From Candidatus Pseudothioglobus singularis PS1 (GTDB taxonomy: Bacteria > Pseudomonadota > Gammaproteobacteria > PS1 > Pseudothioglobaceae): a stretch of DNA of 64,000 nucleotides. Positions within the stretch are counted from its first letter, which is position 1; every line of letters begins with the position of its first letter. The stretch is from positions 930,001 to 994,000 of the forward strand of contig NZ_CP006911.1 of the NCBI RefSeq assembly GCF_001281385.1, read 5' to 3'. The position numbers and the translations under genes were made by a program. Shown here piece by piece: positions 1 through 9,363 of the stretch. The notes beneath the pieces are model-generated. The model did not search any database. It was not told the DNA's origin and saw nothing but the letters and a program-made list of their open reading frames with translations.

Positions 1-78
1 ATCCTTGAGGGGTTCATCACACTTAGCGCAGGTCGCATTTACACCCATTCCACAATTATCACATTCATAAGTTGCCAT
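1..78 (-). CDS. Small zinc-ribbon protein, N-terminal part
   Basis: Only the first 26 codons are inside the window; the gene runs off the left edge. The peptide begins MATYECDNCGMG and carries two CxxC pairs (Cys6/Cys9 and Cys17/Cys20), the look of a small zinc ribbon. A GGAG ribosome binding site lies 7 bases before the ATG, which supports a real start. The function is unknown. The sequence shows only the metal-binding motif. Confidence 0.7.
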   Translation of the reverse strand, partial: MATYECDNCGMGVNATCAKCDEPLKD

Positions 79-192
79 AAGTATTCTCCGATTAATGTAT
101 TAATATAGTAACAGAATTAGACCAATATTTCTCCAATATCTAAATCAGATATCGTGATAATTTTTCAGTAAAGGTATATCATTATATGACTC

Positions 193-603
193 ATGAAAAA
201 TGCTTTATTAATCTCAATTCTTTTACTAGGGATAAACTCTTTAGCCTTTGCAGGCGGTGATGATAGGGATCAACAGTTACCCCTTAATTCATTGAATACT
301 GAGCAAATTAATGAGGATGAGACGCCTCGCTTTTTGGATGAGGATGAGGTCATCGTGCAGGATGAGGCCACTCAAAAGGCTCAGGAAGAAATTGAAGAAC
401 TCATTCAAACCAAACTCGCCTCTCCAGATTCTGATGTTTCAAATGGCGATGACGGCATTAATAATGATGAGTCAAACTTAAAAACGAAAACACAGTTATT
501 TGTTAATCAGTACGTTAAATCTGACCAAGGCATTCTGATCATGCTAATCCTTTTCGTGATTGGACTGATATTAATGTTTAATTTTTTCGTTAGAGAGAAG
601 TAA
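193..603 (+). CDS. Acidic exported or membrane-anchored protein, unknown function
   Basis: A 136-aa protein that I do not recognise. Residues 1-20 form a signal peptide ending LAFA-G. Residues 21-105 are strongly acidic, rich in Asp, Glu and Asn, and probably disordered. Residues about 112-132 form a hydrophobic segment (ILIMLILFVIGLILMFNFF) followed by a short basic tail, VREK. The likely topology is a periplasmic acidic domain tethered at its C-terminus. It converges with psuG, whose stop follows directly with no gap and no visible terminator. No function can be assigned. Confidence 0.65.
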   Translation: MKNALLISILLLGINSLAFAGGDDRDQQLPLNSLNTEQINEDETPRFLDEDEVIVQDEATQKAQEEIEELIQTKLASPDSDVSNGDDGINNDESNLKTKTQLFVNQYVKSDQGILIMLILFVIGLILMFNFFVREK

Positions 604-1524
604 CTAATCTTGTTTCGAGTAATGGAGCGCTATTTTGGCAGCTAAATTAGCGTTATTTTGAATTAATTTAATGTTGGCATCCAAACTCTTACCCTCAGTA
701 ATTTCACTAACTTTTGAAAGAAGGAACGGTGTAATCTTTTTTCCTGTTATATGTTCTTTTTCTGCCTCAATAATAGCCTGATTTATAGCCTCATTCATGA
801 TGCTTGATTCAAGCTCGTAGCCAACTGGAATAGGATTAGTTACAAGAACCCCACCATCAATACCCAGGCTCCATTTAGTCCTTAATATTTCAGCAATCTC
901 AAGAGCAGAGTCAATCTTATAATCAACATCAAAGCCTGACTCTGATGAATAAAAAGCAGGCAATTCAGTCGTTTTATATCCAATAACAGGAACGCCTTTA
1001 GTTTCAAGATACTCAAGTGTGAGACCTATGTCTAAAATTGCTTTAGCGCCAGCACACACTACACAAACGTTTGTATTGGCCAGCTCTTCAAGGTCAGCTG
1101 AAATATCTAATGTTTTTTCAGCGCCTCTATGAACACCTCCAATTCCACCAGTAGCAAATACTGCTATCTCAGCAAGCTTTGCGATGATCATTGTCGCTGC
1201 AACGGTCGTTGAGCCAGACTGCTTTTGAGAGACTGTGATTGCAAGATCTCTTCGAGATACTTTTCTAACCTCATCATTAGTCGCTAAAAACTCAATCTCT
1301 TCGTGAGTAAGGCCAACCTTCAGCCTGCCATTAATAATTGCAATTGTTGCTGGCACAGCTTTGTTAGATCGAACTGTCTCTTCAACCATCATGGCAGTTT
1401 CAATATTCTTAGGGTAAGGCATTCCATGAGAAATAATAGTCGACTCGAGTGCGACAATTGGCTCTCCATTTTTAATTGCCTCTTCTACATCTGGGTGAAA
1501 ATCAAGATAGTCACTGAATTTCAT
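604..1524 (-). CDS. psuG: Pseudouridine-5'-phosphate glycosidase
   Basis: PsuG reversibly splits pseudouridine 5'-phosphate into uracil and ribose 5-phosphate. The 306-aa length is normal for the family. Characteristic segments are VALESTIISHGMPYP near residue 24, the FATGGIGGVHRG loop near residue 122, and CAGAKAILDIG near residue 156, which holds the conserved catalytic lysine. The start ATG overlaps the last base of the upstream kinase stop codon (TAATG), so the two genes are translationally coupled. The pair would recover uracil and ribose from modified RNA breakdown. The family assignment is secure. Confidence 0.93.
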   Translation of the reverse strand: MKFSDYLDFHPDVEEAIKNGEPIVALESTIISHGMPYPKNIETAMMVEETVRSNKAVPATIAIINGRLKVGLTHEEIEFLATNDEVRKVSRRDLAITVSQKQSGSTTVAATMIIAKLAEIAVFATGGIGGVHRGAEKTLDISADLEELANTNVCVVCAGAKAILDIGLTLEYLETKGVPVIGYKTTELPAFYSSESGFDVDYKIDSALEIAEILRTKWSLGIDGGVLVTNPIPVGYELESSIMNEAINQAIIEAEKEHITGKKITPFLLSKVSEITEGKSLDANIKLIQNNANLAAKIALHYSKQD

Positions 1525-2462
1525 TACATTTCGTCCTTTAATAGTAATTTAATATTATGCTCCGATAAGTTCTCACTTATCGTATTTTTGCTTTGTAAAG
1601 CAATTACTGCAGCCGCAGAGGCAAACTTTGCTGTTTCTTTAACACTATTAAGATATAAAAAACCATAAATAACCCCCGCTGTAAAAGCATCTCCAGCACC
1701 ATTAGCACTTTTTACATTGACCCCTTCATGCAAATAATGTCCATACTCCTCTCCATCAAAATAAAAAACACCATCCTTTCCCAGCGTAATAAAAATTTGC
1801 TTACAGCCTTTTTCAAATATTTTTTGAGCAGCATCCAACATGCTCTCGTCGTCCTTGATGGAAATACCAGAGATAAGCTCAGCCTCTAATTTATTAGGCT
1901 TAATAGTGTGAAATTTTCCGATAATATGAAGAACTTTGGAGGTTTTAGCAAAGGAAACTGGATCTAAAAATAACGGTATATGGTTATATTTTTCAACAAT
2001 ATACTCAATTACTTCAACTGGAATATTTGTATCGATGACAATTGCACCACAATGGTCTAAGGTATCTTTCCAGTTATTAATGTCTTGAATTGTCATTTCA
2101 TCAATAATTCGCATATCAGAGATAGAAACCAACATATCGTTGTTGTCATCAAGCAATGACAAGTATTGGCTAGTTGGAAGAGTGCTATGCTTAATTAATA
2201 GAGAAGTATCAACATTTGCTGTCGTTGTCTTGTTAATTACAAAGTCACCCAGAGCATCCGCTCCCACATAAGAAAGAATCTTTGAATGAATTGAAATTCT
2301 CGCCATATTTTCTGCAATATTCCTGCCGACTCCACCTGCCGACATTTCGATCTCACCTGGGTTTGAATCGTTAAATACTAGGGGTGAATTTGATGAGCCC
2401 TGAAGATCAATATTTAAGCCGCCAATGACACAAACATAGGGTTTTGATGTATTGTTTTGCAT
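1524..2462 (-). CDS. psuK: PfkB-family sugar kinase, probable pseudouridine kinase
   Basis: A 312-aa ribokinase/PfkB-fold kinase. The N-terminal part has CVIGGLNIDLQG and AGGVGRNIAENMARI, typical of substrate binding in this family. The C-terminal part has the ATP/anion-hole signature NGAGDAFTAGVIYG with the catalytic aspartate near residue 257. Its stop overlaps the psuG start by one base, and psuK-psuG pairs are the standard pseudouridine degradation unit, so pseudouridine is the likely substrate. By sequence alone it could phosphorylate another nucleoside. The first gene of the pair, it faces away from the photolyase-like gene across a 141-base gap. Confidence 0.86.
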   Translation of the reverse strand: MQNNTSKPYVCVIGGLNIDLQGSSNSPLVFNDSNPGEIEMSAGGVGRNIAENMARISIHSKILSYVGADALGDFVINKTTTANVDTSLLIKHSTLPTSQYLSLLDDNNDMLVSISDMRIIDEMTIQDINNWKDTLDHCGAIVIDTNIPVEVIEYIVEKYNHIPLFLDPVSFAKTSKVLHIIGKFHTIKPNKLEAELISGISIKDDESMLDAAQKIFEKGCKQIFITLGKDGVFYFDGEEYGHYLHEGVNVKSANGAGDAFTAGVIYGFLYLNSVKETAKFASAAAVIALQSKNTISENLSEHNIKLLLKDEM

Positions 2463-2603
2463 TTAGATTTTTCAGCGTGTGAGTGAAGTTAAATCATATA
2501 ATTTAGAGATATTATCTCATTATTTGAAGTGGATACTTATTGCAAAAAAAGATTTATAAATTACTATTCTAATTTATTTTGAATTAACTAAAATTATCAA
2601 CCA

Positions 2604-4094
2604 ATGAACAAAGTATTTGTAATTCTTGGTAATCAGCTTTTTGAGCCTGAAATCCTAAAAAACCTGGGTTGTAGCGACGTCTTCATGTCAGAAGATTTCC
2701 ACCTTTGTACCTATGAAAAACATCATAAACTTAAGCTATACCTCTTTCTTTGTTCAATGCGGGAGTATAAAGACGAATTAGAGTCTCATAATATTTCAAT
2801 TCACTACACTCAGCTTGATGATCGTCAGGAGGGTCAATCATATTCAGATCACCTTACAAAATTCATAATTGATAACAATATTCAGGAAATCAATCACTTT
2901 GAAATTGAAGACAAAGATTTTGAAAAAGAACTTCTAGAAGGTATAAATAAATCTAATATCCAGATAGTCTCTCACCAATCTCCTAACTTCCTCTTTTCTA
3001 GAGAAGAATTTCACTCACTACATAAAGATAAAAAAGTATTTAGGATGGCTAACTTTTATCAGCAAGGAAGGAAAAAATTTAATATATTGCTTGATGAAAA
3101 CCAAAAGCCTGCTGGAGGTAAATGGTCCTTTGATCAAGAAAATAGAAAGAAAATCCCTGCAAAGACAGTCATTCCAGAGCTACCTAAACCAAACCTTTCT
3201 AAGTACCACGATGAAATCTGCACTCTCATCAATAAGCATTTTGATGAACATCCTGGATTTCTTGATAATCCGTGGTTCCCTGTCACTCGCAAAGAAGCTA
3301 ATGAACAATTTTTGGACTTTATTAGAAATAGGATGATTAACTTTGGTGTCTATGAAGATGCCATGTTAGAGGGTCAAAACTTTTTGTTTCATAGCTGTAT
3401 TAGTGCATCTATGAATATTGGACTTCTTTCACCAAAAAATATACTTGAAATACTGCTTGAAAGTGCTGATGAATTTCAAATCCCTATGAACTCTCTTGAG
3501 GGCTTCATTAGGCAAGTTTTGGGATGGAGAGAATTCATCCGAGGTATTTATCAAGAAAAAGGTGATTTCCAGCTTAACAGCAATTACTGGGGCCACACTG
3601 GCAAATTAACTGACAGCTGGTACGAAGCCTCAACGGGCATTGTGCCTCTTGATGACTCCATTAAAACCGCACTTCAGGATGGCTACAATCATCACATACC
3701 AAGACTTATGGTAATCAGCAATCTTATGAATCTTTGTGAAATTGACCCTAAAGAGATTTACCGTTGGTTCATGGAGATGTATATTGACTCTTCAGATTCG
3801 GTTATGGTGCCCAATGTTTTTGGCATGGCAACCTATTCAGATGGCGGGCTCATGTCTACTAAGCCTTATACCTGTGGATCAAATTATTTCTTAAAAATGA
3901 GTAATTATAAGAGGGGTGATTGGTGTGATACTGTTGATGGACTCTATTGGCGTTTTATCGAAAAAAATAGAAGCTTCTATCAGTCTAATCCTAGACTTTC
4001 CCTTCAGGCTACATTTCTTGACAGACTTTCCCCAGAACGTAAAGAGTTAATCTTTGATAGAGCAGAAACTTTTATCTCAGAGCACACCCAATAA
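2604..4094 (+). CDS. Photolyase/cryptochrome-related protein (DPRP family)
   Basis: A 496-aa flavoprotein of the deoxyribodipyrimidine photolyase-related group. The N-terminal Rossmann-like domain starts with VFVILGNQLF. The FAD-binding helical domain contains FIRQVLGWREFIRG near residue 302, HHIPRLMVISNLMNL near residue 365 and ATYSDGGLMSTKPYTCGSNYFLKMSNY near 410. Family members such as Agrobacterium PhrB repair (6-4) photoproducts and carry a [4Fe-4S] cluster held by four cysteines. Here the CxxC pair expected after MSNY is missing (MSNYKRGDWCDTV), and the earlier ligand position has no cysteine. Only one of the four ligands seems to remain. It may still bind FAD and either repair DNA or sense light. 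It ends at a strong terminator. Confidence 0.85.
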   Translation: MNKVFVILGNQLFEPEILKNLGCSDVFMSEDFHLCTYEKHHKLKLYLFLCSMREYKDELESHNISIHYTQLDDRQEGQSYSDHLTKFIIDNNIQEINHFEIEDKDFEKELLEGINKSNIQIVSHQSPNFLFSREEFHSLHKDKKVFRMANFYQQGRKKFNILLDENQKPAGGKWSFDQENRKKIPAKTVIPELPKPNLSKYHDEICTLINKHFDEHPGFLDNPWFPVTRKEANEQFLDFIRNRMINFGVYEDAMLEGQNFLFHSCISASMNIGLLSPKNILEILLESADEFQIPMNSLEGFIRQVLGWREFIRGIYQEKGDFQLNSNYWGHTGKLTDSWYEASTGIVPLDDSIKTALQDGYNHHIPRLMVISNLMNLCEIDPKEIYRWFMEMYIDSSDSVMVPNVFGMATYSDGGLMSTKPYTCGSNYFLKMSNYKRGDWCDTVDGLYWRFIEKNRSFYQSNPRLSLQATFLDRLSPERKELIFDRAETFISEHTQ

Positions 4095-4095
4095 A

Positions 4096-4123
4096 AAAGG
4101 ACCAACATGGTGTTGGCCCTTTT
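4096..4123. terminator. Hairpin terminator between convergent genes
   Basis: The sequence AAAAGG-ACCAACA, loop TGG, TGTTGG-CCCTTTT folds into a 9-bp stem with one mismatch, flanked by A and T runs on the two sides. It lies between the photolyase-related gene and the 5'-nucleotidase, which converge, so it can serve both strands. Confidence 0.85.
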
Positions 4124-4145
4124 CATCTAGTTAATTGATTTTTAG

Positions 4146-5783
4146 CTACTCTTGATTAATGCGACCATCGGTATAACCAGAATAACCTGGGTTTGCATCA
4201 ATATAGGCAGCAACCACGTCTGCTAAGTCAGGACCAAAGTCATAAATATCAGAAGCAGAGCGGAATACCTTGTATCCATCGCCACCACCACGGATAAAGT
4301 TGTTTGATACCATACCGTAGGTTCCATAAAGATTTAAGTTGCTCCAGCCATACTCATCCTGAGTCTCAATTGAAGTCACCCTATCTCCAGCAGGTCTAGT
4401 TGCATCAAAAGTAAAGCGCATTCCTGAGACTTGAGGGAATCTTCCAGCAACATCCTCAACCTCACTAACTCCATTCTCAATAGCAGTTAGCAGCTGTTTG
4501 CCTGTAACCTTAAAGGTTGCCAAAGTATTCTGGAAGGGCAAAATCGTCATAACCTCTCCAAGAGTGACTTGACCAGAATCAAGCGAAGCTCTAATGCCAC
4601 CTGAATTCATAAGTGCTATTGTATAGCCTTTATCCATTACAGCATGCCTCATTGCATCTGCAATCATATTGCCCATATCACACTCCTGAACTCTACAAAC
4701 TGCCCTGTTTCCATTTAACTCACTCGAGACACTACCGACCTCTCTTTCTTTGAGTTCGTTAATTGGCACTTCAAGCTCATCTAAGCGAGCAACAACGTCA
4801 CTATTTTCACTAATTAATTTATCAATTGTGATTGGCTCACCAGTTGCAGATACGACCTCTCCTTTGTCATCAAAGACAACTGAAAGCTCACCAAGAAACT
4901 TTCCATACGCATAAGCCTGGATAATCTGAGTATCATTTACAACGGTTGGATAAGGACCCTTTGCCCTGTCACTAACATTAGACAAGTAAGTATTATCATG
5001 TCCACCTACAATCACATCAACACCGGTTGTATTAGCTGCAATCTCCTTATCAATTGCATATGAAGAGTGAGATAAAAGGATAATGATGTTAACGCCTTGC
5101 TGAGTTAGCGCATCGACTTCAGTCTGAACTGCAGTAATAGCGTCAGTAAAGATAATGTTATCGCCAGGACTAGAAATATCAACTACATCCTCAGTCACGA
5201 CACCAATAAGTCCAATCTTTCGGTTATCTTTAACAATAATGGTTGATTTTTGTAACTTGTCTTTGAGCTCAGGCTCGAGATCTACATTAGCATTCGCCAT
5301 CAACACTGGAAAGTTCACAGTATCCATAAAAGCCCTTAATGTTACTGGCCCATCATCAAACTCATGATTACCAACTGCCATACCATCGTATTGCATCTTA
5401 TTCATCATTTCTGCTGCTACTTTCCCTTTATACATGGTGTAGAAAAGGGTTCCCTGGAACTGATCACCACCGTCTAGCAAGATTGTGTTCTTATGTCTAG
5501 AGCGTGCATCTTCAATCGCTGAAATTAAGCGAGCAGAACCTCCAAAGCATTTACCTTCGGCATTATTTTCTGCTGAACAGTTGTTGTCATACTTACTTAT
5601 TGGTCTAAATCTGGCATGAAAGTCATTTGTATGAAGAATGGTTATTTCAAATGATTTATGACCATCAGCAAATACAGGTTGTGAAGACAGGCCTAATGAT
5701 AAAAAACAGCTCAGACCAATCACTAAAGGCATTGATCTTACTTTACTTAATCTAATAAAATGAAATCTCTTAAATAACTTCAT
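4146..5783 (-). CDS. Periplasmic 5'-nucleotidase / 2',3'-cyclic phosphodiesterase
   Basis: A 545-aa exported metallophosphoesterase of the UshA type that releases phosphate and nucleosides from nucleotides in the periplasm. It has a long N-terminal signal peptide ending VFA-DG near residue 40. The two-metal site is shown by ILHTNDFHARF near 50, LLDGGDQFQGT near 102 and GNHEFDDG near 138. The C-terminal 5'-nucleotidase domain has NSGGIRASLDSG near 393 and RGGGDGYKVF near 497. A very strong AAGGAGGGG ribosome binding site precedes the ATG. Together with the nucleoside phosphorylase and PsuGK nearby, it suggests scavenging of extracellular nucleotides. An AT-rich inverted repeat lies upstream. 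Confidence 0.92.
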   Translation of the reverse strand: MKLFKRFHFIRLSKVRSMPLVIGLSCFLSLGLSSQPVFADGHKSFEITILHTNDFHARFRPISKYDNNCSAENNAEGKCFGGSARLISAIEDARSRHKNTILLDGGDQFQGTLFYTMYKGKVAAEMMNKMQYDGMAVGNHEFDDGPVTLRAFMDTVNFPVLMANANVDLEPELKDKLQKSTIIVKDNRKIGLIGVVTEDVVDISSPGDNIIFTDAITAVQTEVDALTQQGVNIIILLSHSSYAIDKEIAANTTGVDVIVGGHDNTYLSNVSDRAKGPYPTVVNDTQIIQAYAYGKFLGELSVVFDDKGEVVSATGEPITIDKLISENSDVVARLDELEVPINELKEREVGSVSSELNGNRAVCRVQECDMGNMIADAMRHAVMDKGYTIALMNSGGIRASLDSGQVTLGEVMTILPFQNTLATFKVTGKQLLTAIENGVSEVEDVAGRFPQVSGMRFTFDATRPAGDRVTSIETQDEYGWSNLNLYGTYGMVSNNFIRGGGDGYKVFRSASDIYDFGPDLADVVAAYIDANPGYSGYTDGRINQE

Positions 5784-5819
5784 CGCTACCCCTCCTTTTG
5801 TTTAGTATGTAATTAATAA

Positions 5820-5851
5820 ATTTATTCAAACTCTTTCAAATTTGAATAAAT
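5820..5851. promoter_or_regulatory. AT-rich inverted repeat upstream of the 5'-nucleotidase gene
   Basis: ATTTATTCAAA is repeated in inverted form as TTTGAATAAAT after a 10-base spacer. A smaller perfect palindrome, TTCAAATTTGAA, sits inside at 5835-5846. The element is 37-68 bases upstream of the nucleotidase start, a place where a repressor or activator would bind. AT-rich DNA makes chance repeats more likely, so this is a candidate only. Confidence 0.35.
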
Positions 5852-5971
5852 TATTGTAGACCTTTTTACTGAGCTTAAAAAAAAGATTGCTCATAATATT
5901 TTTGATTTTTAAGACAATATTTAGAATATAAGTTTGACAAACTTTCAAGATAACTTAAATATAATTAGATA

Positions 5972-6157
5972 ATGAATAAGCTTCTCATAACGCTATTTAT
6001 TCTAACGCTTATAGCAATAGGATTCATTTATAAGGACATTTTGCTATGCCTTAAAGTAATATTGTACGGCGCATTTTGGTGGTCAATTATTGGACTAACA
6101 AAGTTCTTGTCTAGAGACTTTACAGATGGCAGAAAAAATGACTTTTTTGGAGAATAA
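5972..6157 (+). CDS. Small membrane protein, unknown function
   Basis: A 61-aa protein with two hydrophobic stretches, residues 3-20 (KLLITLFILTLIAIGFIY) and 25-44, then a charged tail ending NDFFGE. Its stop lies two bases from the convergent RND transporter stop. I do not recognise a family. It could be a partner of a larger membrane protein, but nothing here shows which one. Confidence 0.5.
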   Translation: MNKLLITLFILTLIAIGFIYKDILLCLKVILYGAFWWSIIGLTKFLSRDFTDGRKNDFFGE

Positions 6158-6159
6158 AT

Positions 6160-9100
6160 TTAAAGAAACCTAGTCTTTAACCTCGAAAACCAGTTGGAGA
6201 CATCAAGATTAATTGAGTACAAACAAGGAAGTAGTATTAAAGTCACAAAAGTTCCAAATAATAACCCATAGCCAAGAGCCATAACCATTGGCTGTAAGAA
6301 TGCATCTTTACCTCCAAAGCCATAAATCAGAGGCAGAACACCTGCAAGCGTTGTAAGGGTCGTTAATATTACTGCCCTTAGGCGGTCTTTTGCGCCCTTT
6401 GCAATCCACTCAATTGACGAACCATCCATATCTTTATTTTTCTTAATGAAATTTAGATGGCTTATCATCACTAATGAGTCATTTACAACAACACCAACTA
6501 ATGCCAAGACGCCTAGCAAAACGAAAAAGCTAAATGTCTCAGAGTGAAAGAAAAAAGCCCAAACAACACCAATTAATGCAAAAGGAATGCTAAGGATAAC
6601 TAATAATGGCTGAGAGTATGAATTAAAAAGAAGCGATATAAGCATATATATTCCAAATACAGCAAAACCAAGCGCCAAAGAAAAATCACTCAAGGCTTCT
6701 TTTGCTTCTAAGGAACTTCCACCTTCTATGACACGAACTTCAGGAAAATTGTTTATCAAATCGAGCTCATCAAGTGCTCTTTTTGAGACAGATTGTGCGG
6801 TAGTTACTGAATCTTCAACCGCAGCGCTTACTTTAACAACTCGCTCACCATTTAAATGCTTGTAGTTTGGATCACCCGGAGTCTCAATAACATTTGCAAA
6901 TTGAGACATTGGAATCATTCTTCCTTGATTATTTCTGATCGAGGTTTTCGTAATATAATCATCAGAATAATTACTATCGCCAAGATACATTTTCACGTTT
7001 AAGCTAGTATTATTAAACTCAACATCAGAAACATCCATGCCGGAATAGATCGTTCTTAAGTGACTATAAACCTGCTGATATTGAATACCTAATCTTGCCA
7101 TTGACTCATAATCTAACAAAACTTCGATTCTATTTTTGCTTAAATCATCATCACGATCAATGTCACTTACACCCTCGAAGCTATTAAGAATCATTTCAAG
7201 CTGATCAACAGCTGCTTGACGCTGCTCGTCATTGCTTCCGATTAAACTTAACTCAATATCAAGGGCACCTCTAGGGCCACCCCTATTTGTCCTAAAATTA
7301 ATCCTCGAAACGCCTTCAATACCTTCTGTTTCTGCCTTTAAAATTTCTATAATCTCTTTGGCAGTGACTTCACGGTCATTAGCTGGAATCAACGTAATTG
7401 CAATAGCCGCACGATTGGATCCTCTTGATCCAATTGTGCTTGTAAAAAAGTCTAGATTTGAGCCAACCTTATCCATAATAATCTCATCAATTTTGATGAT
7501 GGACTGCTCTGTTGTCTCAACTGGAGTCCCAAGAGGAGTCTGCACTCTGATATTTATTGAATTTGTTCCGCTCGATGGCCACTGGATATAAGAAATTTCT
7601 TTTGTTCCTATATAAGCACTAAAAGCAAGAAGAGCAATAAACAGGCTCAAAATGATAAAGCGCCACCTAAGAATTACTAATAATGCTTTTTCAAACCACC
7701 TTTCGACGGGTTTAAACCATGTTTTTTGTTTATTAGCCTCACTACCAGACATATGAGCCGGTAAGGCGATGCTTACCTCAAGTAATGAAAACGTTAGTGC
7801 ACAGATAACAGTAATTGGCAAAATGTATATAAATTTTCCTGTGGTACCACTGACTAATAGAACAGTTGATATGGCAAGGACAGTAGTTAAAATAGTCGTA
7901 ATAACAGGCATGATGACTCTTTTAAGGCCATCAACGATATTTTGATAGACGTCACCACCCTTCTCTTTAAAGTGGTGAATACTCTCAGCTATGATGATGC
8001 TGTCATCCACAACCAAACCTAGCACTAAAACCATTCCAATCGTTGAAATTAAATTAATTGTTTCACCTGCGAAGCCCAAAAAAGCTACAGTTCCTAATAG
8101 CGTCACAGGGATGCTCACAGCAACCCAGAATGCAGTTTTTAAAGACAAAAATAAGCCCAAAACTACCATAATTAGAGCCAGTCCCACTAGAGCATTATTC
8201 ATTACAATGTTTAATCGATTGGATACCGGCTTTGATCTGTCATCAGTAACAATCAAATTGAGGTTTGAAGGATAAGACTCTTTAAGAGTATCTAAAGTCG
8301 CCCTTACTTTTTCAATGGTTCTAATAACGTCTGCTTTTTCTGTTTTTGTAACTTTAAGAATGTAGCCCTTAGTTCCATTAATACGAGTAACTGTGTTGAA
8401 ACCGATTTCACCCTCATCGATGGTTGCAATGTCTTTTAATAAAATGGTTGGCCCATCAAAACTAGACTTTACAACAACATTCTCCAAAGACTCCATGGTT
8501 TCATATTCAGAGATAATAACTATATTTTTTTGATTCCTTCCTTGATTATTATCACCAATAGCAGAGCGAACATTTTGGTCCGCGATGACACTTCTTACCT
8601 GGTCAAAAGAGAGCTGATACTGAAAGAGCTTTTCTGGATTGATTCTGATTTGAACTTCTCTTTCTGAATCCCCACTTACATTCACACTTGAAACACCATC
8701 AATCAAAGATAAATTTTTCTCAATATTGTTTGCAATGGCTTTAGCGGTCTCAACATTGATACTGTCGCCACCAATAACGATTGTAAGAATTGGCCACTCT
8801 GTACTGGTTCTATCAACCACTCTTGGATCATTTGCATCCTCAGGCAAGTCTTCGATTTCATTGACCGCTTCAGAAATACTATCCTTTACCTCCTGAATAT
8901 CATCTACCTCTTCATCAATTTCTATATTGATACGAGATGAACCCTCTGAGGAGGTTGAGGTTAACTCTTTAATTCCATAAATTCCTTTTATTTTGTTCTC
9001 AATAACATTAGTAATATTCTTCTCAACATCTCTTGGAGAGGCGCTCGGATATGAGGTATTGATTGATAGTCGGTCAAATTCTATGACAGGATAAGTATCA

Positions 9101-9204
9101 CGCTGTATTTTTTGTAGTGTCATAAATCCAAGTATGACAATTGATAAAGTAAACAGGAGGGCCAACTTTTTTTGTCGAACAAGAAAGTTTAAGAAAGCAT
9201 TCAT
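6160..9204 (-). CDS. RND-family efflux permease
   Basis: A 1014-aa inner-membrane proton-driven pump of the AcrB/MexB superfamily, normal in length. It has the usual duplicated layout: TM1 (residues 12-30), a large periplasmic loop, TM2-6 (about 330-480), a short loop to TM7 near 520, a second periplasmic loop, and TM8-12 (about 840-1000). TM4 carries LVLGLVVDDSIIIAE with the paired aspartates of the proton relay, and TM10 carries GVVVNDSLVM. No membrane-fusion protein gene lies next to it, although the partner usually precedes the permease. The nearest TolC-type gene is at 32646-34022. The substrate cannot be inferred. Confidence 0.92.
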   Translation of the reverse strand: MNAFLNFLVRQKKLALLFTLSIVILGFMTLQKIQRDTYPVIEFDRLSINTSYPSASPRDVEKNITNVIENKIKGIYGIKELTSTSSEGSSRINIEIDEEVDDIQEVKDSISEAVNEIEDLPEDANDPRVVDRTSTEWPILTIVIGGDSINVETAKAIANNIEKNLSLIDGVSSVNVSGDSEREVQIRINPEKLFQYQLSFDQVRSVIADQNVRSAIGDNNQGRNQKNIVIISEYETMESLENVVVKSSFDGPTILLKDIATIDEGEIGFNTVTRINGTKGYILKVTKTEKADVIRTIEKVRATLDTLKESYPSNLNLIVTDDRSKPVSNRLNIVMNNALVGLALIMVVLGLFLSLKTAFWVAVSIPVTLLGTVAFLGFAGETINLISTIGMVLVLGLVVDDSIIIAESIHHFKEKGGDVYQNIVDGLKRVIMPVITTILTTVLAISTVLLVSGTTGKFIYILPITVICALTFSLLEVSIALPAHMSGSEANKQKTWFKPVERWFEKALLVILRWRFIILSLFIALLAFSAYIGTKEISYIQWPSSGTNSINIRVQTPLGTPVETTEQSIIKIDEIIMDKVGSNLDFFTSTIGSRGSNRAAIAITLIPANDREVTAKEIIEILKAETEGIEGVSRINFRTNRGGPRGALDIELSLIGSNDEQRQAAVDQLEMILNSFEGVSDIDRDDDLSKNRIEVLLDYESMARLGIQYQQVYSHLRTIYSGMDVSDVEFNNTSLNVKMYLGDSNYSDDYITKTSIRNNQGRMIPMSQFANVIETPGDPNYKHLNGERVVKVSAAVEDSVTTAQSVSKRALDELDLINNFPEVRVIEGGSSLEAKEALSDFSLALGFAVFGIYMLISLLFNSYSQPLLVILSIPFALIGVVWAFFFHSETFSFFVLLGVLALVGVVVNDSLVMISHLNFIKKNKDMDGSSIEWIAKGAKDRLRAVILTTLTTLAGVLPLIYGFGGKDAFLQPMVMALGYGLLFGTFVTLILLPCLYSINLDVSNWFSRLKTRFL

Positions 9205-9363
9205 AATTTAAATACGCTTCGAGCTCTTTAATTTGGATTGTAATCGACTGGCAGACATATGGCACTCACCCCTTTTTAATGTAATGTGCTTTAGTAGAAA
9301 AAATTATAACTTTGGATGTATATAATATTGATTAATATTTTACAAAAGATGAAGTTTAAGTGA

